Shown here in pieces: positions 30,001 to 39,016 of a DNA stretch of 64,000 nt. The DNA lies in contig NZ_FQWO01000001.1 in assembly GCF_900129705.1 (NCBI RefSeq), positions 1-64,000 on the forward strand, given 5' to 3'. Made by a program: the position numbers and the translations under genes. Every line of letters begins with the position of its first letter. Positions within the stretch are counted from its first letter, which is position 1. The stretch comes from Flavobacterium granuli. Lineage in GTDB: Bacteria; Bacteroidota; Bacteroidia; Flavobacteriales; Flavobacteriaceae. The notes under the pieces were generated by a model. It was given only the letters and a program-made list of their open reading frames with translations, ran no database searches and had not been told where the DNA came from.

Positions 30001-31451
30001 CTATTCAAATCTACCAAACCGTCAAAATTCATCTTAAGATTAGGATCGTTTACTGAAATTTGTCCTTTATAGTTTGGCGCTTTAAAATTACCGTCGACCG
30101 CTATATTGTTATAAGTATAATTGTTATAATCTATTTTAGAAACCGCTCCTTTCAGAGCAGTATTAAGATACTTTTCTGTAAACCCTTTTCCATCTACATC
30201 AACATTCAGACTTATTTTACCCAAATCCTTACGGTCCAATAAAGTTCCAAGGTCAAAATCCTCCAATACCACATTCCCCACATAAGAAGCTTTATCAATA
30301 AAATCAATATTTCTCATGCTCAAAATTGATTGCGCATTACCCAAATCAGTTAAGATAGAGAAATCAGCATCTAGCGAAGTGGCACTCACCTGAGAGTTCC
30401 CTACAATCGTAAACACGCCTAATTTTTTGAGCTCAGCGGGCAATTTTTTCCCTAAAACATTAGGAAGTATTGAAGCGAGATTATCATAACTGGACACTAT
30501 TTTATTAAAATTTCCGTCCATGAAAAAATATTGATCTTTTTTCCCAAAAAGATTTTTGAATTTTATCGTACCATTAATTTGGGAATTATTAGAATCAACT
30601 AATTTTAAATCGGATAATTTTAAATCGTTTAGCGTCCCTTTTATATTTGATTTGATATCAAAATGCAAGTTCCTTCCTAAATCCTTATAAAAATATCTGA
30701 TATCATTAGAAGCCAGTGAAGCCGATTGCAGTTTTACATCAAACTGGACTTTATTATTAAAATCTGAAAAATCCTCTATTTTATAATTTAGAAAAACATC
30801 CCCTTTTAATTTTGATTCTTTGGTTTCTAAATCAAGATTTTCCAGTTTTATACTCTTTTTTGTATAACTGAAATTAGAGCTCAACTTGGCAACATATACA
30901 CCACGATGGTCTAAAAAAGACATCTTGTCAATTTTGGTAGACACATCGGGGCCGTAAAGCTTAAACTCACTCAAAGTTACGTTAAGCTTAGTAAAGTCGA
31001 CATCCTTGGGGATTTCACGATTTTCATCGACCAAAATAAAATGGCCGTTTTTTATAAATGCTTTATTTGCAGTCAGTAAAAAACGTTTACCCGAGGAAGG
31101 CTTACCACTATCGAAAGCATTAATAAACACATCAATATTGGTCAATTTTTCATTCTTATACGTTTTGATACTAAACAGCAATCCATTTAGTTCTATATCG
31201 CTAAAAATCAAGTCTCCATCCAATACCTTTTTAGTATCTAAAACATTGGTATTTATTATATTCGAATAAATTAAGGTATCTTTATGATGGTCTAATATCA
31301 GTACTTTTTTTAATTTGACACCACCAAAAATAGAAACCCTGGCGCCTTCAACAGTAATATTCACTCCAAAATCCTTATTGAGGCTATTGGTAAAATACTG
31401 CGCTACTTTTGTTTGGACAAAAGGCAAAGATAAAATAATACCGAGCATCAA
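27018..31451 (-). CDS. tamB: TamB/AsmA-like translocation and assembly protein (DUF490)
   Basis: At least 1477 aa. An N-terminal membrane anchor is followed by a very long beta-rich periplasmic region. The C-terminal DUF490 part (from about 1100) carries EGSYNFKYGGLIDKKFLVEK, GIRGDLASPEPDFNIEFPT and GIGYTQGLGVSYEVDFDTF. TamB-like proteins bridge the inner and outer membranes, linked to phospholipid transport and outer-membrane assembly. The start is uncertain: the frame stays open upstream to a stop at 31572-31574, encoding a basic stretch and helix (NKTRIGIKNIKKIVFRSVIG) expected of the anchor, but it holds no ATG, GTG or TTG before 31451. The true N-terminus is probably near 31540. Confidence 0.88.
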   Translation of the reverse strand: MMLGIILSLPFVQTKVAQYFTNSLNKDFGVNITVEGARVSIFGGVKLKKVLILDHHKDTLIYSNIINTNVLDTKKVLDGDLIFSDIELNGLLFSIKTYKNEKLTNIDVFINAFDSGKPSSGKRFLLTANKAFIKNGHFILVDENREIPKDVDFTKLNVTLSEFKLYGPDVSTKIDKMSFLDHRGVYVAKLSSNFSYTKKSIKLENLDLETKESKLKGDVFLNYKIEDFSDFNNKVQFDVKLQSASLASNDIRYFYKDLGRNLHFDIKSNIKGTLNDLKLSDLKLVDSNNSQINGTIKFKNLFGKKDQYFFMDGNFNKIVSSYDNLASILPNVLGKKLPAELKKLGVFTIVGNSQVSATSLDADFSILTDLGNAQSILSMRNIDFIDKASYVGNVVLEDFDLGTLLDRKDLGKISLNVDVDGKGFTEKYLNTALKGAVSKIDYNNYTYNNIAVDGNFKAPNYKGQISVNDPNLKMNFDGLVDLNRKDNKYDFHINVENADLHKLNFIKDSVSLFKGDIIVQVAGKTIEDLQGNIYIQKTSYQNEKDTYSFDDFNINSSFDKEKVRTITINSPDIIEGEIVGKYQFNQLGKLAKNSLGSLYTNFKPEKVNKGQFLKFNFTIYSKIIELFYPEISIGSNTVVKGNIKSDIQEFKLNFNSPQIVASKNIFDNIRVAIDNKNPLYNAYVELDSIKTKYYKVRDFSLINVTMKDTLFFRSEFKGGSKGQDYFNLNLYHTINKDNNNVVGISKSEMKFKDYLWFLNEKDTPDNQIVFDKSFKNFKIDDIILSHENQAITLKGDIKDVSNKDLKLSFKDVDLFKITPADDQFVFRGNINGEVNFKQNNAVYKPTASLTIDQLNINKTDLGVLKFGIEGDQNLEKFTINSFLENGNLESFKADGNFEIVNREAVLDMNLKFDKFNLGVLGSLGGDVLSNIRGYVSGNASVGGNVKKPKINGRLYLEKTGMTIPYLNVDYELNDRSVVDLTEQKFLFRNNVLTDTKFNTKGSLEGSIEHDVFSDWKLDLTINSKKLLALNTQDHEDAAYYGTAFINGEASIKGPTNGLFIKVEAQSEKGTTLKIPINDAESVSENSFIHFLTAKEKYNIEKGIVENSRKYKGLELEFDLDITPDAEVEVIFDRSSGHGLKGKGYGTLLFKINTLGRFNMWGNFQAYEGSYNFKYGGLIDKKFLVEKGGSIEWFGDPMKAVLNLKAVYKTIANPSVLLENSSFKRKVPVDVVIGIRGDLASPEPDFNIEFPTVSNVLKSEIQYKLNDKDVRQTQALYLLSSGGFLSPEGVSQSDISGSLFETASSLLGGIIKSEDEKFKVGLNYISADRRIGKETDGRFVATISSKVNERITINGKVGVPFGGINESAIVGDLEVLYRVNEDGTMNLRLFNRENDINYVGQGIGYTQGLGVSYEVDFDTFKELINKIFKKHQLGKENIITDQFQDSNLAPEYINFSKPKSPKKEKVPENKEAVIRKED

Positions 31452-31600
31452 TAAAAAGAGGATTATCCCGATTACTGAACGAAAAACTATTTTTTTGATA
31501 TTTTTGATACCTATTCTTGTTTTATTTTTTCCTAAAATACTATTTTGCCCAAGGAAAGAGCGGCAGCTTTGCTAAAAATTCTTTAATTTTGGCTGCACCG

Positions 31601-31634
31601 CAAATTTAAACAAATTAAAATTTCGGTCTGTCAA
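31601..31634 (-). promoter_or_regulatory. Probable promoter of the tamB-like gene
   Basis: On the minus strand TTG (31634-31632), 23-base spacer, TAAATTTG (31608-31601). A transcript would begin near 31595, about 140 bases before the first ordinary start codon but close to where the open frame begins. Confidence 0.5.
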
Positions 31635-31660
31635 ATATAATTCAAAATTAGTGCCTTTTT

Positions 31661-32683
31661 ATGCAAAATCCAGAGGTTTTTATTCTTGCAATCGAAAGTT
31701 CTTGCGATGATACGGCAGCAGCCGTTTTACATAATGACAAAGTGCTGTCAAATGTTGTTGCAAATCAGCTGATTCACACGCAATATGGAGGCGTTGTACC
31801 CGAACTGGCTTCGCGCGCCCATCAGCAAAACATAGTGCCGGTTATAGACGCCGCTCTTCGCAAAGCAAATATCAACAAAGAGCAGTTAACCGCAATCGCA
31901 TTTACCCAGGGTCCCGGACTGATGGGATCGCTACTTGTAGGCAGTTCTTTTGCCAAGTCAATGGCATTGGCGCTGGGAATTCCATTAATTGCTGTCAACC
32001 ACATGCATGCTCATATTTTGGCCCATTTTATAGATGAAGAAGGTTTTGAAAAGCCCGATTTCCCTTTTTTGGCCTTAACCATAAGTGGCGGACATACTCA
32101 AATTGTAAAAGTAAATGACTTTTTTGATATGACCATCATTGGAGAAACGACCGATGATGCCGTAGGCGAAGCCTTTGATAAAAGTGCTAAAATCCTTGGA
32201 CTTCCCTATCCCGGCGGACCTTTAGTGGATAAAAATGCTCAACTAGGAAATCCTAAGGCTTTTGTTTTTACCAAACCAAAAGTACCCGGATTGGATTTTA
32301 GTTTTTCGGGTTTGAAAACGGCTATTTTATATTTTATCCAAAAGAAAAAAATAGAAAACCCTAATTTTATTGACGAAAACATCAATGATATTTGTGCTTC
32401 TATTCAATATACGATTATCGAAATCTTAATGGATAAGCTAAAGCTGGCGGTAAAAGAAACGGGCATAAAACAAATCGCCATTGGCGGAGGCGTTTCGGCC
32501 AATTCCGGAATCAGAAAAACCCTAAAAGAAGCCGAACAAAAATACGGTTGGAAAACTTTTGTCCCAAAATTTGAATACACAACCGATAATGCTGCAATGA
32601 TAGGAATTGTAGGTTATCAAAAATATTTATCCCAAAATTTCGAAACCGCAGCTGTGGTTTCAAAAGCACGAATCCAATTTTAA
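31661..32683 (+). CDS. tsaD: tRNA N6-adenosine threonylcarbamoyltransferase
   Basis: 340 aa. Transfers the threonylcarbamoyl group to A37 of ANN-reading tRNAs. Motifs: LAIESSCDDTAAAV at 9-22, VVPELASRAHQQNI, the metal-binding NHMHAH with His114 and His118, SGGHTQIV, and GGGVSANSGIR. Length is normal. It is followed 3 bases later by rsmE, so they are cotranscribed. Confidence 0.97.
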   Translation: MQNPEVFILAIESSCDDTAAAVLHNDKVLSNVVANQLIHTQYGGVVPELASRAHQQNIVPVIDAALRKANINKEQLTAIAFTQGPGLMGSLLVGSSFAKSMALALGIPLIAVNHMHAHILAHFIDEEGFEKPDFPFLALTISGGHTQIVKVNDFFDMTIIGETTDDAVGEAFDKSAKILGLPYPGGPLVDKNAQLGNPKAFVFTKPKVPGLDFSFSGLKTAILYFIQKKKIENPNFIDENINDICASIQYTIIEILMDKLKLAVKETGIKQIAIGGGVSANSGIRKTLKEAEQKYGWKTFVPKFEYTTDNAAMIGIVGYQKYLSQNFETAAVVSKARIQF

Positions 32684-32686
32684 ACT

Positions 32687-33394
32687 ATGCAATTATTTTA
32701 CAACCCCGACATAAACGAAACCACGGAAAGCTTTTCTTTTGACAAAGAAGAAAGCAGACACATCATAAAAGTACTGCGCAAAAAAGATTCCGATATTTTG
32801 TTTGTCACCAATGGCCTTGGCTATTTATTCAAAACCGAAATCACCTTAGCTTCAGACAATAAGTGTACGGTTCAAATTATTTCTTTCGAAAAAAAGGATT
32901 CTTCTAATTATCATTTGCATCTTGCCGTCGCACCCACAAAAATGAACGACCGTTATGAATGGTTTTTAGAAAAAGCTACGGAAATTGGGATTCATGAAAT
33001 AACGCCCATTATTTGTGACCATTCTGAACGAAAAGTCATCAACAAAGACCGTTTTGAAAAAATCATTTTATCAGCCATGAAGCAATCTAATGAGTTGTTT
33101 CTTCCTAAATTGAATGAAGCCATTACCTATAAAGAGTTTGTAAAACTGGAAACAGAGGGATTAAAATTAATTGCCCATTGTGAAGAGACCGACAAAAAAA
33201 CACTGAAGTCCGTTTTAAAACCAAAGGAAAACATCACTCTATTAATCGGTCCAGAAGGGGATTTTTCTGAAAATGAAATCGCATTGGCAATTGAAAATCA
33301 ATTTATTCCCGTTTCTTTGGGAAATACAAGATTACGAACTGAAACTGCTGCTGTGGTTGCTTGTCATAGTGTTGTTTTTGTCAATGAAGACTAA
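32687..33394 (+). CDS. rsmE: 16S rRNA (uracil-1498-N3)-methyltransferase
   Basis: 235 aa SPOUT-family methyltransferase. Motifs: ESRHIIKVLRKKDSD near the N-terminus, KMNDRYEWFLEKATEIGIHE, the knot motif LLIGPEGDFSENEI, and SLGNTRLRTETAAVVA at the C-terminus. Normal length. It starts 3 bases after tsaD. Confidence 0.95.
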   Translation: MQLFYNPDINETTESFSFDKEESRHIIKVLRKKDSDILFVTNGLGYLFKTEITLASDNKCTVQIISFEKKDSSNYHLHLAVAPTKMNDRYEWFLEKATEIGIHEITPIICDHSERKVINKDRFEKIILSAMKQSNELFLPKLNEAITYKEFVKLETEGLKLIAHCEETDKKTLKSVLKPKENITLLIGPEGDFSENEIALAIENQFIPVSLGNTRLRTETAAVVACHSVVFVNED

Positions 33395-33494
33395 TTAGAA
33401 ATATAAAATCTTCACTTAAAATAGGGCTATCCGAACACAAAAAACTTATATCAAAAGCGATAAAAACACAGTGCCTCTAAAAAAAACTAGCTGT

Positions 33495-34133
33495 ATGAAA
33501 AAAATCTATTTGGCTTTACTCCTATTTTCAGTTGGTTCATACGCACAAGAAATCGCCTTGGTTAAATACAGCGGAGGTGGTGATTGGTACGCTAATCCTA
33601 CCGCTTTGCCCAATTTAATCAAATATTGTAATACCAATATCAATACCCGAATAAACACAAAAGCCGCCACGGTAGAACCTAGCAGTCCTGATTTGTTCTC
33701 CTACCCTTTTATACACATGACTGGACATGGTAATGTAGTCTTTAGTGATACTGATGTCAACAATCTGAAAAACTACCTCAATTCAGGAGGTTTTTTACAT
33801 ATTGATGACAATTATGGTATGGATCAGTACATCCGAAAAGAAATAAAAAAAATATTCCCCAATACTAATTTAATCGAAATTCCCGCCAATCATCCCCTTT
33901 TTCAAAAACCCTTTCTCTTCTCCAATGGATTACCCAAAATTCATGAACATGATGGAAAGCGACCACAGGCATTCGGAATTTTTGTAGAAAACCGACTTGT
34001 TTTACTATATACATTCGAATGTGATTTGGGTGATGGTTGGGAAGATCCAGAAGTACATAATGATCCAATTAGTGTTCGCGAAAAAGCGTTAAAAATGGGA
34101 GCTAATATTTTAAATTACGTGTTCAATAACTAA
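33495..34133 (+). CDS. DUF4159-domain secreted protein
   Basis: 212 aa from the ATG at 33495, which begins a clean signal peptide (MKKIYLALLLFSVGSYAQEI). Upstream in-frame codons add non-signal residues and are left out. The mature part has FIHMTGHGNVVFSD and GGFLHIDDNYGMDQYIR, matching DUF4159, a domain of glutamine-amidotransferase-like fold of unknown role seen beside tsaD-rsmE in Flavobacteriia. Exported to the periplasm. Confidence 0.85.
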   Translation: MKKIYLALLLFSVGSYAQEIALVKYSGGGDWYANPTALPNLIKYCNTNINTRINTKAATVEPSSPDLFSYPFIHMTGHGNVVFSDTDVNNLKNYLNSGGFLHIDDNYGMDQYIRKEIKKIFPNTNLIEIPANHPLFQKPFLFSNGLPKIHEHDGKRPQAFGIFVENRLVLLYTFECDLGDGWEDPEVHNDPISVREKALKMGANILNYVFNN

Positions 34134-34532
34134 TACATGTTCTCGTAATCTATAAATAGTAATCTTATTATTTTACCAGAACCACTTTTACTAGAACCAC
34201 TTTTACTTTCAACAAAAGATATCCTACCTAAAAAACCTAGCAACTTGATTGAAAGAGAACGTATTTTTATATCTAACCAGCAAAATACTTTAACACATAG
34301 CTGAAAAGTGTGTGGCAATAAGCTACCCAAGATATAATCAAACGTAAGAATTAATTTTCAAATAAAATAATTATCTTTTTCGCAAACAGCTCGAAAAGCC
34401 AGTAAAATAGGCCTTCATAATTTTTTGTTAAAATTTTTTTCTGATTTTTTTTTTCATATCTTATAATTTTGTTATAAAATTGCGCCATTAACAACCAAAT
34501 CGTATTTTTTTTAACAAAACCAATTATTAATT
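34134..34532. other. Intergenic region with a short tandem repeat
   Basis: About 400 AT-rich bases. It contains a perfect 2 x 15-bp tandem repeat at 34178-34207 and a TAnnTTTG-like box (TAATTTTG, 34464-34471) upstream of the M43 protease gene. No gene is supported; a minus-strand frame crossing the repeat looks accidental. Confidence 0.5.
34178..34207. repeat. Tandem 15-bp repeat, two perfect copies
   Basis: AGAACCACTTTTACT occurs twice head to tail. Two copies only; origin by slippage is likely. Confidence 0.85.
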
Positions 34533-35483
34533 ATGAAAAAATTAATTTTATCGGCAGTAGCTTGTATGCTACTTTTCTCTTGTCAAAATGACCCAAAAGA
34601 GACCACTGATGCACAAACAAATGCAATTGCACACAGAGGTTGCGCATCTCAAGAAGTACTGGAAGCCCAGTTAGCCGCCGATCCTACACTGGCCATTAGA
34701 ATGAACCAAATTGAAGCCTTCACACAAAAAGCAATCTTAAGTGGCCGTTTAGTCAATGGGAAAATTGAAATTCCTGTCGTAGTCAATGTACTATACAAGA
34801 CTGCTGCCGAAAACATCTCAGATTCACAAATCCAATCTCAAATTGATGTTTTGAACCAAGATTTCAATGCAACAAACTCTGATTTCAATGATGTCCCAAC
34901 TTTATTTTCAGGAGTAAAAGCAAATGTAGGTATTACATTTGTGTTAGAAACCATCAACAGAAAAGCTACAACCAAAACCTCTTGGGGAACCAGAGATGCG
35001 ATGAAAAAAACCAAACAAGGAGGATTAGACCCAACTTCACCAACAACAAAATTAAACATTTGGGCTTGTACTATTGGTGGCGGAATTTTAGGTTACGCCC
35101 AATTTCCTGGTGGAAGCAGCGCTACAGATGGAGTGGTAATTGATTCAAAATATTTTGGATTAGCCGGCTCCGGAAGCTATCCGTATAATTTAGGAAGAAC
35201 CGCTACACATGAAGTAGGTCATTGGATGAACTTACGTCACATCTGGGGTGATGCCACTTGTGGAAGCGATCAAGTTGCTGACACTCCTACTCATAACACG
35301 GCTAACTATGGTGTTCCGGCTTATCCACACTATAGCACTTGTACAGGAACTCCTGTAGAGATGACCATGAATTATATGGATTATACAGACGATAGAGGAA
35401 TGTACATGTTCTCTAACGGACAAAAATCAAGAATGGAAGCGATATTTGTTGCTGGTGGAGCAAGAGCTGCCTTCGGGATATAA
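34533..35483 (+). CDS. M43-family (pappalysin/cytophagalysin-type) zinc metalloprotease lipoprotein
   Basis: 316 aa. Lipoprotein signal peptide with lipid Cys17 (LLFSCQND). The zinc motif HEVGHWMNLRH is at 226-236 (HExxHxxxxxH), and the Met-turn lies in MTMNYMDYTDD, as in metzincins of family M43. The domain starts with VVVNVLYKTAAENISDSQI, usual for the family. It is predicted to be anchored in the cell envelope and to degrade proteins outside the cytoplasm. It is monocistronic: own upstream region and own terminator. Confidence 0.9.
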   Translation: MKKLILSAVACMLLFSCQNDPKETTDAQTNAIAHRGCASQEVLEAQLAADPTLAIRMNQIEAFTQKAILSGRLVNGKIEIPVVVNVLYKTAAENISDSQIQSQIDVLNQDFNATNSDFNDVPTLFSGVKANVGITFVLETINRKATTKTSWGTRDAMKKTKQGGLDPTSPTTKLNIWACTIGGGILGYAQFPGGSSATDGVVIDSKYFGLAGSGSYPYNLGRTATHEVGHWMNLRHIWGDATCGSDQVADTPTHNTANYGVPAYPHYSTCTGTPVEMTMNYMDYTDDRGMYMFSNGQKSRMEAIFVAGGARAAFGI

Positions 35484-35506
35484 AAATTTTAAGATTTAAG
35501 ATTTTA

Positions 35507-35539
35507 AAAACTCGCTACTTGTTAGCGAGTTTTTTTTTA
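35507..35539 (+). terminator. Terminator after the M43 protease gene
   Basis: AACTCGCTA / TAGCGAGTT stem, 5-base loop, then nine T. Confidence 0.9.
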
Positions 35540-35565
35540 TCTTTAGATCCTAAAAAGAAAAATAA

Positions 35566-36657
35566 ATGATTACATCCAGAATTATAGCAAATGGGATTTT
35601 AAAGGCAATAGTGGCAATAGTTTTAGCAACTTTATTACTTTATTTTTTATATCAAATTCAATCTGTACTCATTTATCTAATTGTAGCCTTAATACTGACT
35701 CTTATAGGAAACCCTATTCTAGATTTTTTTAAGAAACGAATGAAATTCAATCATCTTTTTGCTACTATTGGAACATTATTTATCTTTATTCTTATCATTT
35801 CTGGATTCATAATGATGTTCATCCCTTTGGTTTCATCCCAAAGCCAAAATTTATCGCTTTTAAATACGGCTGAAATTGAAAAAAACACCATTCAATTATT
35901 TGATCAGTTTAATCTATTTCTAGAAGGCCATCACATCGATTCCTTAAAAATTTTAAAAGAAGCCAATATCACTTCAAAAATTAACTTCAACCTTATTCCC
36001 AATTTTTTAAACGCCGTACTTGGAACCATCAGTAGTTTCGGAATGGGATTAGCTTCAGTTTTGTTTATTGCTTTTTTCTTCCTTAAAGACAGATCCCTAT
36101 TTATTAAAAGCGCTAAAAAATTGATTCCCGATAGTCACGAAGACCAAATTTTAAACTCTTTGGAGAAAATCAATTTTCTGTTATCACGTTACTTCATTGG
36201 CTTATTGATCCAATTGTTTATTGTCTTTCTTTTATATCTTATTGTTTTACTCCTATTTGGAGTTCCAAATCCCATTGTTATTGCTTTTTTATGTGCCGTA
36301 TTGAATATCGTTCCCTACATTGGCCCGTTAATCGCCTCTGTTTTAGCAGCAATTCTAACGATGATTAGCCATTTAGGAAGTGACTTTCAAACAGAAACAC
36401 TACCTACAACCATTTATGTTCTAATTGGTTTTTGGATTGTTCAAATTATCGATAATAACTTATCCCAACCCATCATTTTTTCAAAAAGTGTTAGTTCTCA
36501 TCCATTAGAAATATTTCTAGTCATTTTAATTGCTGGTTTTCTTTTTGGAATCCTGGGAATGATTGTTGCCGTTCCAATGTATACCATCATAAAGGTAATT
36601 GGCAAGGAATTTTTTCCAGAGAACATCGTAGTCCAACTTTTAACTAAAAACCTATAA
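35566..36657 (+). CDS. AI-2E-family transporter (PerM/YhhT/TqsA type)
   Basis: 363 aa, about seven or eight hydrophobic helices. The C-terminal family signature (VLNIVPYIGPLIASVLAAIL, then IDNNLSQPIIFSKSVSSHPL and GILGMIVAVPMYTIIKV) is clear. Family members export autoinducer-2 or other small solutes, some are Na+/H+ antiporters; the substrate cannot be read from sequence. The methyltransferase gene starts 2 bases after its stop. Confidence 0.88.
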   Translation: MITSRIIANGILKAIVAIVLATLLLYFLYQIQSVLIYLIVALILTLIGNPILDFFKKRMKFNHLFATIGTLFIFILIISGFIMMFIPLVSSQSQNLSLLNTAEIEKNTIQLFDQFNLFLEGHHIDSLKILKEANITSKINFNLIPNFLNAVLGTISSFGMGLASVLFIAFFFLKDRSLFIKSAKKLIPDSHEDQILNSLEKINFLLSRYFIGLLIQLFIVFLLYLIVLLLFGVPNPIVIAFLCAVLNIVPYIGPLIASVLAAILTMISHLGSDFQTETLPTTIYVLIGFWIVQIIDNNLSQPIIFSKSVSSHPLEIFLVILIAGFLFGILGMIVAVPMYTIIKVIGKEFFPENIVVQLLTKNL

Positions 36658-36659
36658 TC

Positions 36660-37841
36660 TTGGATTTACAAATACTAAATCCCAAAATTCAGGGATTTAT
36701 AAACACCAATATCGGCACATCAATTTCAAAACTGGCTTTACAAAAAAATCCTTTCCCAGAAGTGGCTTGGATTACTATTTTGAACCAAATTGAAGCCAAA
36801 ACAAAGGCCAAGGACAAGCTGCCCACTTGGTATGCTACCAAAGACATCATCTATCCTGCTAAAATTTCGGTAGAACAAACTTCTTCGGAGAAGACCGCTC
36901 TTTACAAATCTACTATCGTTTCCGGCGACAGTTTGATCGATTTAACAGGCGGTTTTGGCGTAGACGATTATTATTTTGCAAAAAAAATCAGCACGGTTGT
37001 CCATTGTGAAATCAATTCTGAATTATCGAATCTTGTACAACATAATTTCGAACAATTAGCCGTAAAAAACATCAGTTGTTATTCAGGGGACAGTATAGCT
37101 ACTTTGGCCTCATTAAATAAAAAATGGGATTGGATTTATATTGATCCATCAAGGCGAAATGATGCCAAAGGAAAAGTATTCCTGCTCCAAGATTGCTTGC
37201 CTAATGTGCCTGACAATCTTGATTTTTACTTTAAACATTCGAATAAAATTCTGACAAAAACGGCTCCTTTATTGGATTTATCCGCTGGTTTATCAGAACT
37301 CCAAAACGTAAAAGCGATTCATATTGTTGCTTTGGAAAATGAAGTCAAAGAATTATTATGGGAAATACATAAAGACTATGCGGGCGAGGTAGAAATCAAA
37401 ACAGTCAACCTTTTAAAAGATGAAACAGAAAGTTTTGACTTTGTCTTGGATCAACAATCCGAAACTGCCCATTACAGCCTCCCTCAAAAATACTTATACG
37501 AGCCCAATAGTGCCATAATGAAATCGGGCGGTTTTGATCAAGTTGGATTATCGTTTAAACTCAACAAGCTACATAAACACTCTCATTTGTACACTTCAGT
37601 AGATTTAATACCATTTCCCGGAAGAGTTTTTGCAATTGAAAAATGCATTTCCTACCAGAAAAACGAAATAAAAACCTATCTAGAACAAAAGAAAGCAAAT
37701 GTCACCACTCGAAATTTTCCTGAGTCAGTAGAAACTATTCGCAAAAAATGGAAAATAAAAGAGGGAGGAAATGTTTATTGTTTTTTTACAACTGACGAAG
37801 AAAACAATAAAATAGTTTTAATTTGCAACAAAATAAAATAA
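36660..37841 (+). CDS. Class I SAM-dependent methyltransferase with THUMP-like C-terminal part
   Basis: 393 aa, TTG start 2 bases after the preceding stop. The SAM-binding motif I is SLIDLTGGFGVDDYYFA near 95, followed by an acidic turn (VHCEINSEL) and motif IV-like DWIYIDPSRRND, which resembles RNA or ribosomal methyltransferases. The C-terminal region (FPGRVFAIEK and on) resembles the THUMP-like domain of this Bacteroidota family. Substrate unknown. Confidence 0.82.
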   Translation: MDLQILNPKIQGFINTNIGTSISKLALQKNPFPEVAWITILNQIEAKTKAKDKLPTWYATKDIIYPAKISVEQTSSEKTALYKSTIVSGDSLIDLTGGFGVDDYYFAKKISTVVHCEINSELSNLVQHNFEQLAVKNISCYSGDSIATLASLNKKWDWIYIDPSRRNDAKGKVFLLQDCLPNVPDNLDFYFKHSNKILTKTAPLLDLSAGLSELQNVKAIHIVALENEVKELLWEIHKDYAGEVEIKTVNLLKDETESFDFVLDQQSETAHYSLPQKYLYEPNSAIMKSGGFDQVGLSFKLNKLHKHSHLYTSVDLIPFPGRVFAIEKCISYQKNEIKTYLEQKKANVTTRNFPESVETIRKKWKIKEGGNVYCFFTTDEENNKIVLICNKIK

Positions 37842-37902
37842 ACATAAAATCGCCATTAACAACCAATTTGCTAAGCAAAAACCGACAAATCAATTCACTT
37901 AT

Positions 37903-38469
37903 ATGAAACAGATAATTACAATAGTAGCATTCTTTATAACAGCAAACCTATTAGCCCAAAAGCCTTGTGAGTACAGCGTAGATGTCAATGATTCCATTGG
38001 CAGTTACAAATCAACCAGAGAATACATTGTGCATGAGAAAATTTTTGGCGGAAATTCAAATTATATTTTTTATTCCTTAGCCTCTACAGACGGCATGCCT
38101 ACTTTAAACGTGCAGCTTCTTCAAAAAAGTAAAGGTTTTTTGAAGGCAAACTGTTTTGACAAAAACTCTAAATTAATTTTACAATTAAATAACGGAACCA
38201 TCATTACGATGCTGCATATCGATCAGGAAAATTGCGGGACAATGATTCGAGACGACAAAGGTTTTGACAATCGTGTCAATACCGGTAATTTTATGTTTAT
38301 GAAAGGGAGTATCGAAGAATTAAAAAAATCTCCGGTATCAATGATGCGCATCCAATATTTAACCGGAACCGAAGATTATATCCTTAGAAGAGAATTAAAA
38401 TCAGAATTAGACAATAAGACCTATCAGCCAGAAAATTATTTTATTGATCATTTACGTTGTATTGAATAG
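37903..38469 (+). CDS. Secreted protein of unknown function
   Basis: 188 aa. Signal peptide MKQIITIVAFFITANLLAQ, then a mature domain with three or four Cys (PCEYSV, ANCFDKNS, ENCGTM, LRCIE). No recognised family; similar small periplasmic proteins are common in Flavobacterium. It sits 61 bases after the methyltransferase gene and ends at a terminator. Confidence 0.75.
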   Translation: MKQIITIVAFFITANLLAQKPCEYSVDVNDSIGSYKSTREYIVHEKIFGGNSNYIFYSLASTDGMPTLNVQLLQKSKGFLKANCFDKNSKLILQLNNGTIITMLHIDQENCGTMIRDDKGFDNRVNTGNFMFMKGSIEELKKSPVSMMRIQYLTGTEDYILRRELKSELDNKTYQPENYFIDHLRCIE

Positions 38470-38499
38470 CTACACAATCTTTAACTAGGTAGTAAAATA

Positions 38500-38541
38500 T
38501 AAAAGCCCTGAGTATTTCATAAAATCCTCAGGGCTTTTTGC
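38500..38541 (+). terminator. Terminator after the secreted unknown protein gene
   Basis: AAAAGCCCTGAG / CTCAGGGCTTTT stem, 12 bp, with a 14-base loop and T-tail. Confidence 0.85.
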
Positions 38542-38651
38542 TTTCTATTCCAGAATCTAATTTGCTTTTTTTTTTGCGTTTTCGTTGTAAAAAGTAGCAT
38601 TTTGTTACTACAAATGTAGGAAAATAAAAAACGCAAAAAGTATAAAACGCA

Positions 38652-38680
38652 AAAAACCCACTGAAAACAGTGGGTTTTGA
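38652..38680 (-). terminator. Terminator of the tRNA operon
   Basis: AAAACCCACT / AGTGGGTTTT stem on the minus strand directly beyond the 3' end of tRNA-Arg, with a T-tail. Confidence 0.8.
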
Positions 38681-38682
38681 AG

Positions 38683-38756
<74 letters not shown>

Positions 38757-38795
38757 ATTTTTCTTTTAAAACTTAAATGGAAAAAGTTTATTTTG

Positions 38796-38870
38796 TCGGG
38801 GTGGCAGGATTCGAACCTGCGGCCTCCTGCTCCCAAAGCAGGCGCGATAACCGAGCTACGCTACACCCCG
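38796..38870 (-). tRNA. tRNA-Pro (anticodon TGG)
   Basis: Minus-strand 75-nt cloverleaf: acceptor CGGGGTG / CACCCCG, anticodon loop TTTGGGA flanked by CCTGC / GCAGG, T-loop GTTCGAATC. Reads CCN proline codons. Confidence 0.95.
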
Positions 38871-38886
38871 AGTAAAAATCATTATG

Positions 38887-38970
38887 CGGAGAGACAGGGA
38901 CTCGAACCCTGGCACCGATCACTCGATGACAGTTTAGCAAACTGCTCCATTACCACTCTGGCACCTCTCC
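38887..38970 (-). tRNA. tRNA-Ser (anticodon GCT)
   Basis: Minus-strand class II tRNA of about 84 nt with a long variable arm. Acceptor GGAGAGG / TCTCTCC, anticodon loop TTGCTAA between GCAGT and ACTGT, T-loop GTTCGAGTC. Reads AGC and AGU. First tRNA after the promoter. Confidence 0.95.
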
Positions 38971-39016
38971 AAAATTCTCCAAAACTCTTTAGGAAACGTG
39001 TCCTGTTTTGCGGTTG

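Noticed and set aside
34130-34330. A 66-codon minus-strand ORF with Ser/Lys/Gly repeat
   Set aside because: The repeat comes from the 2 x 15-bp tandem duplication and the frame overlaps the DUF4159 stop; no family or promoter.
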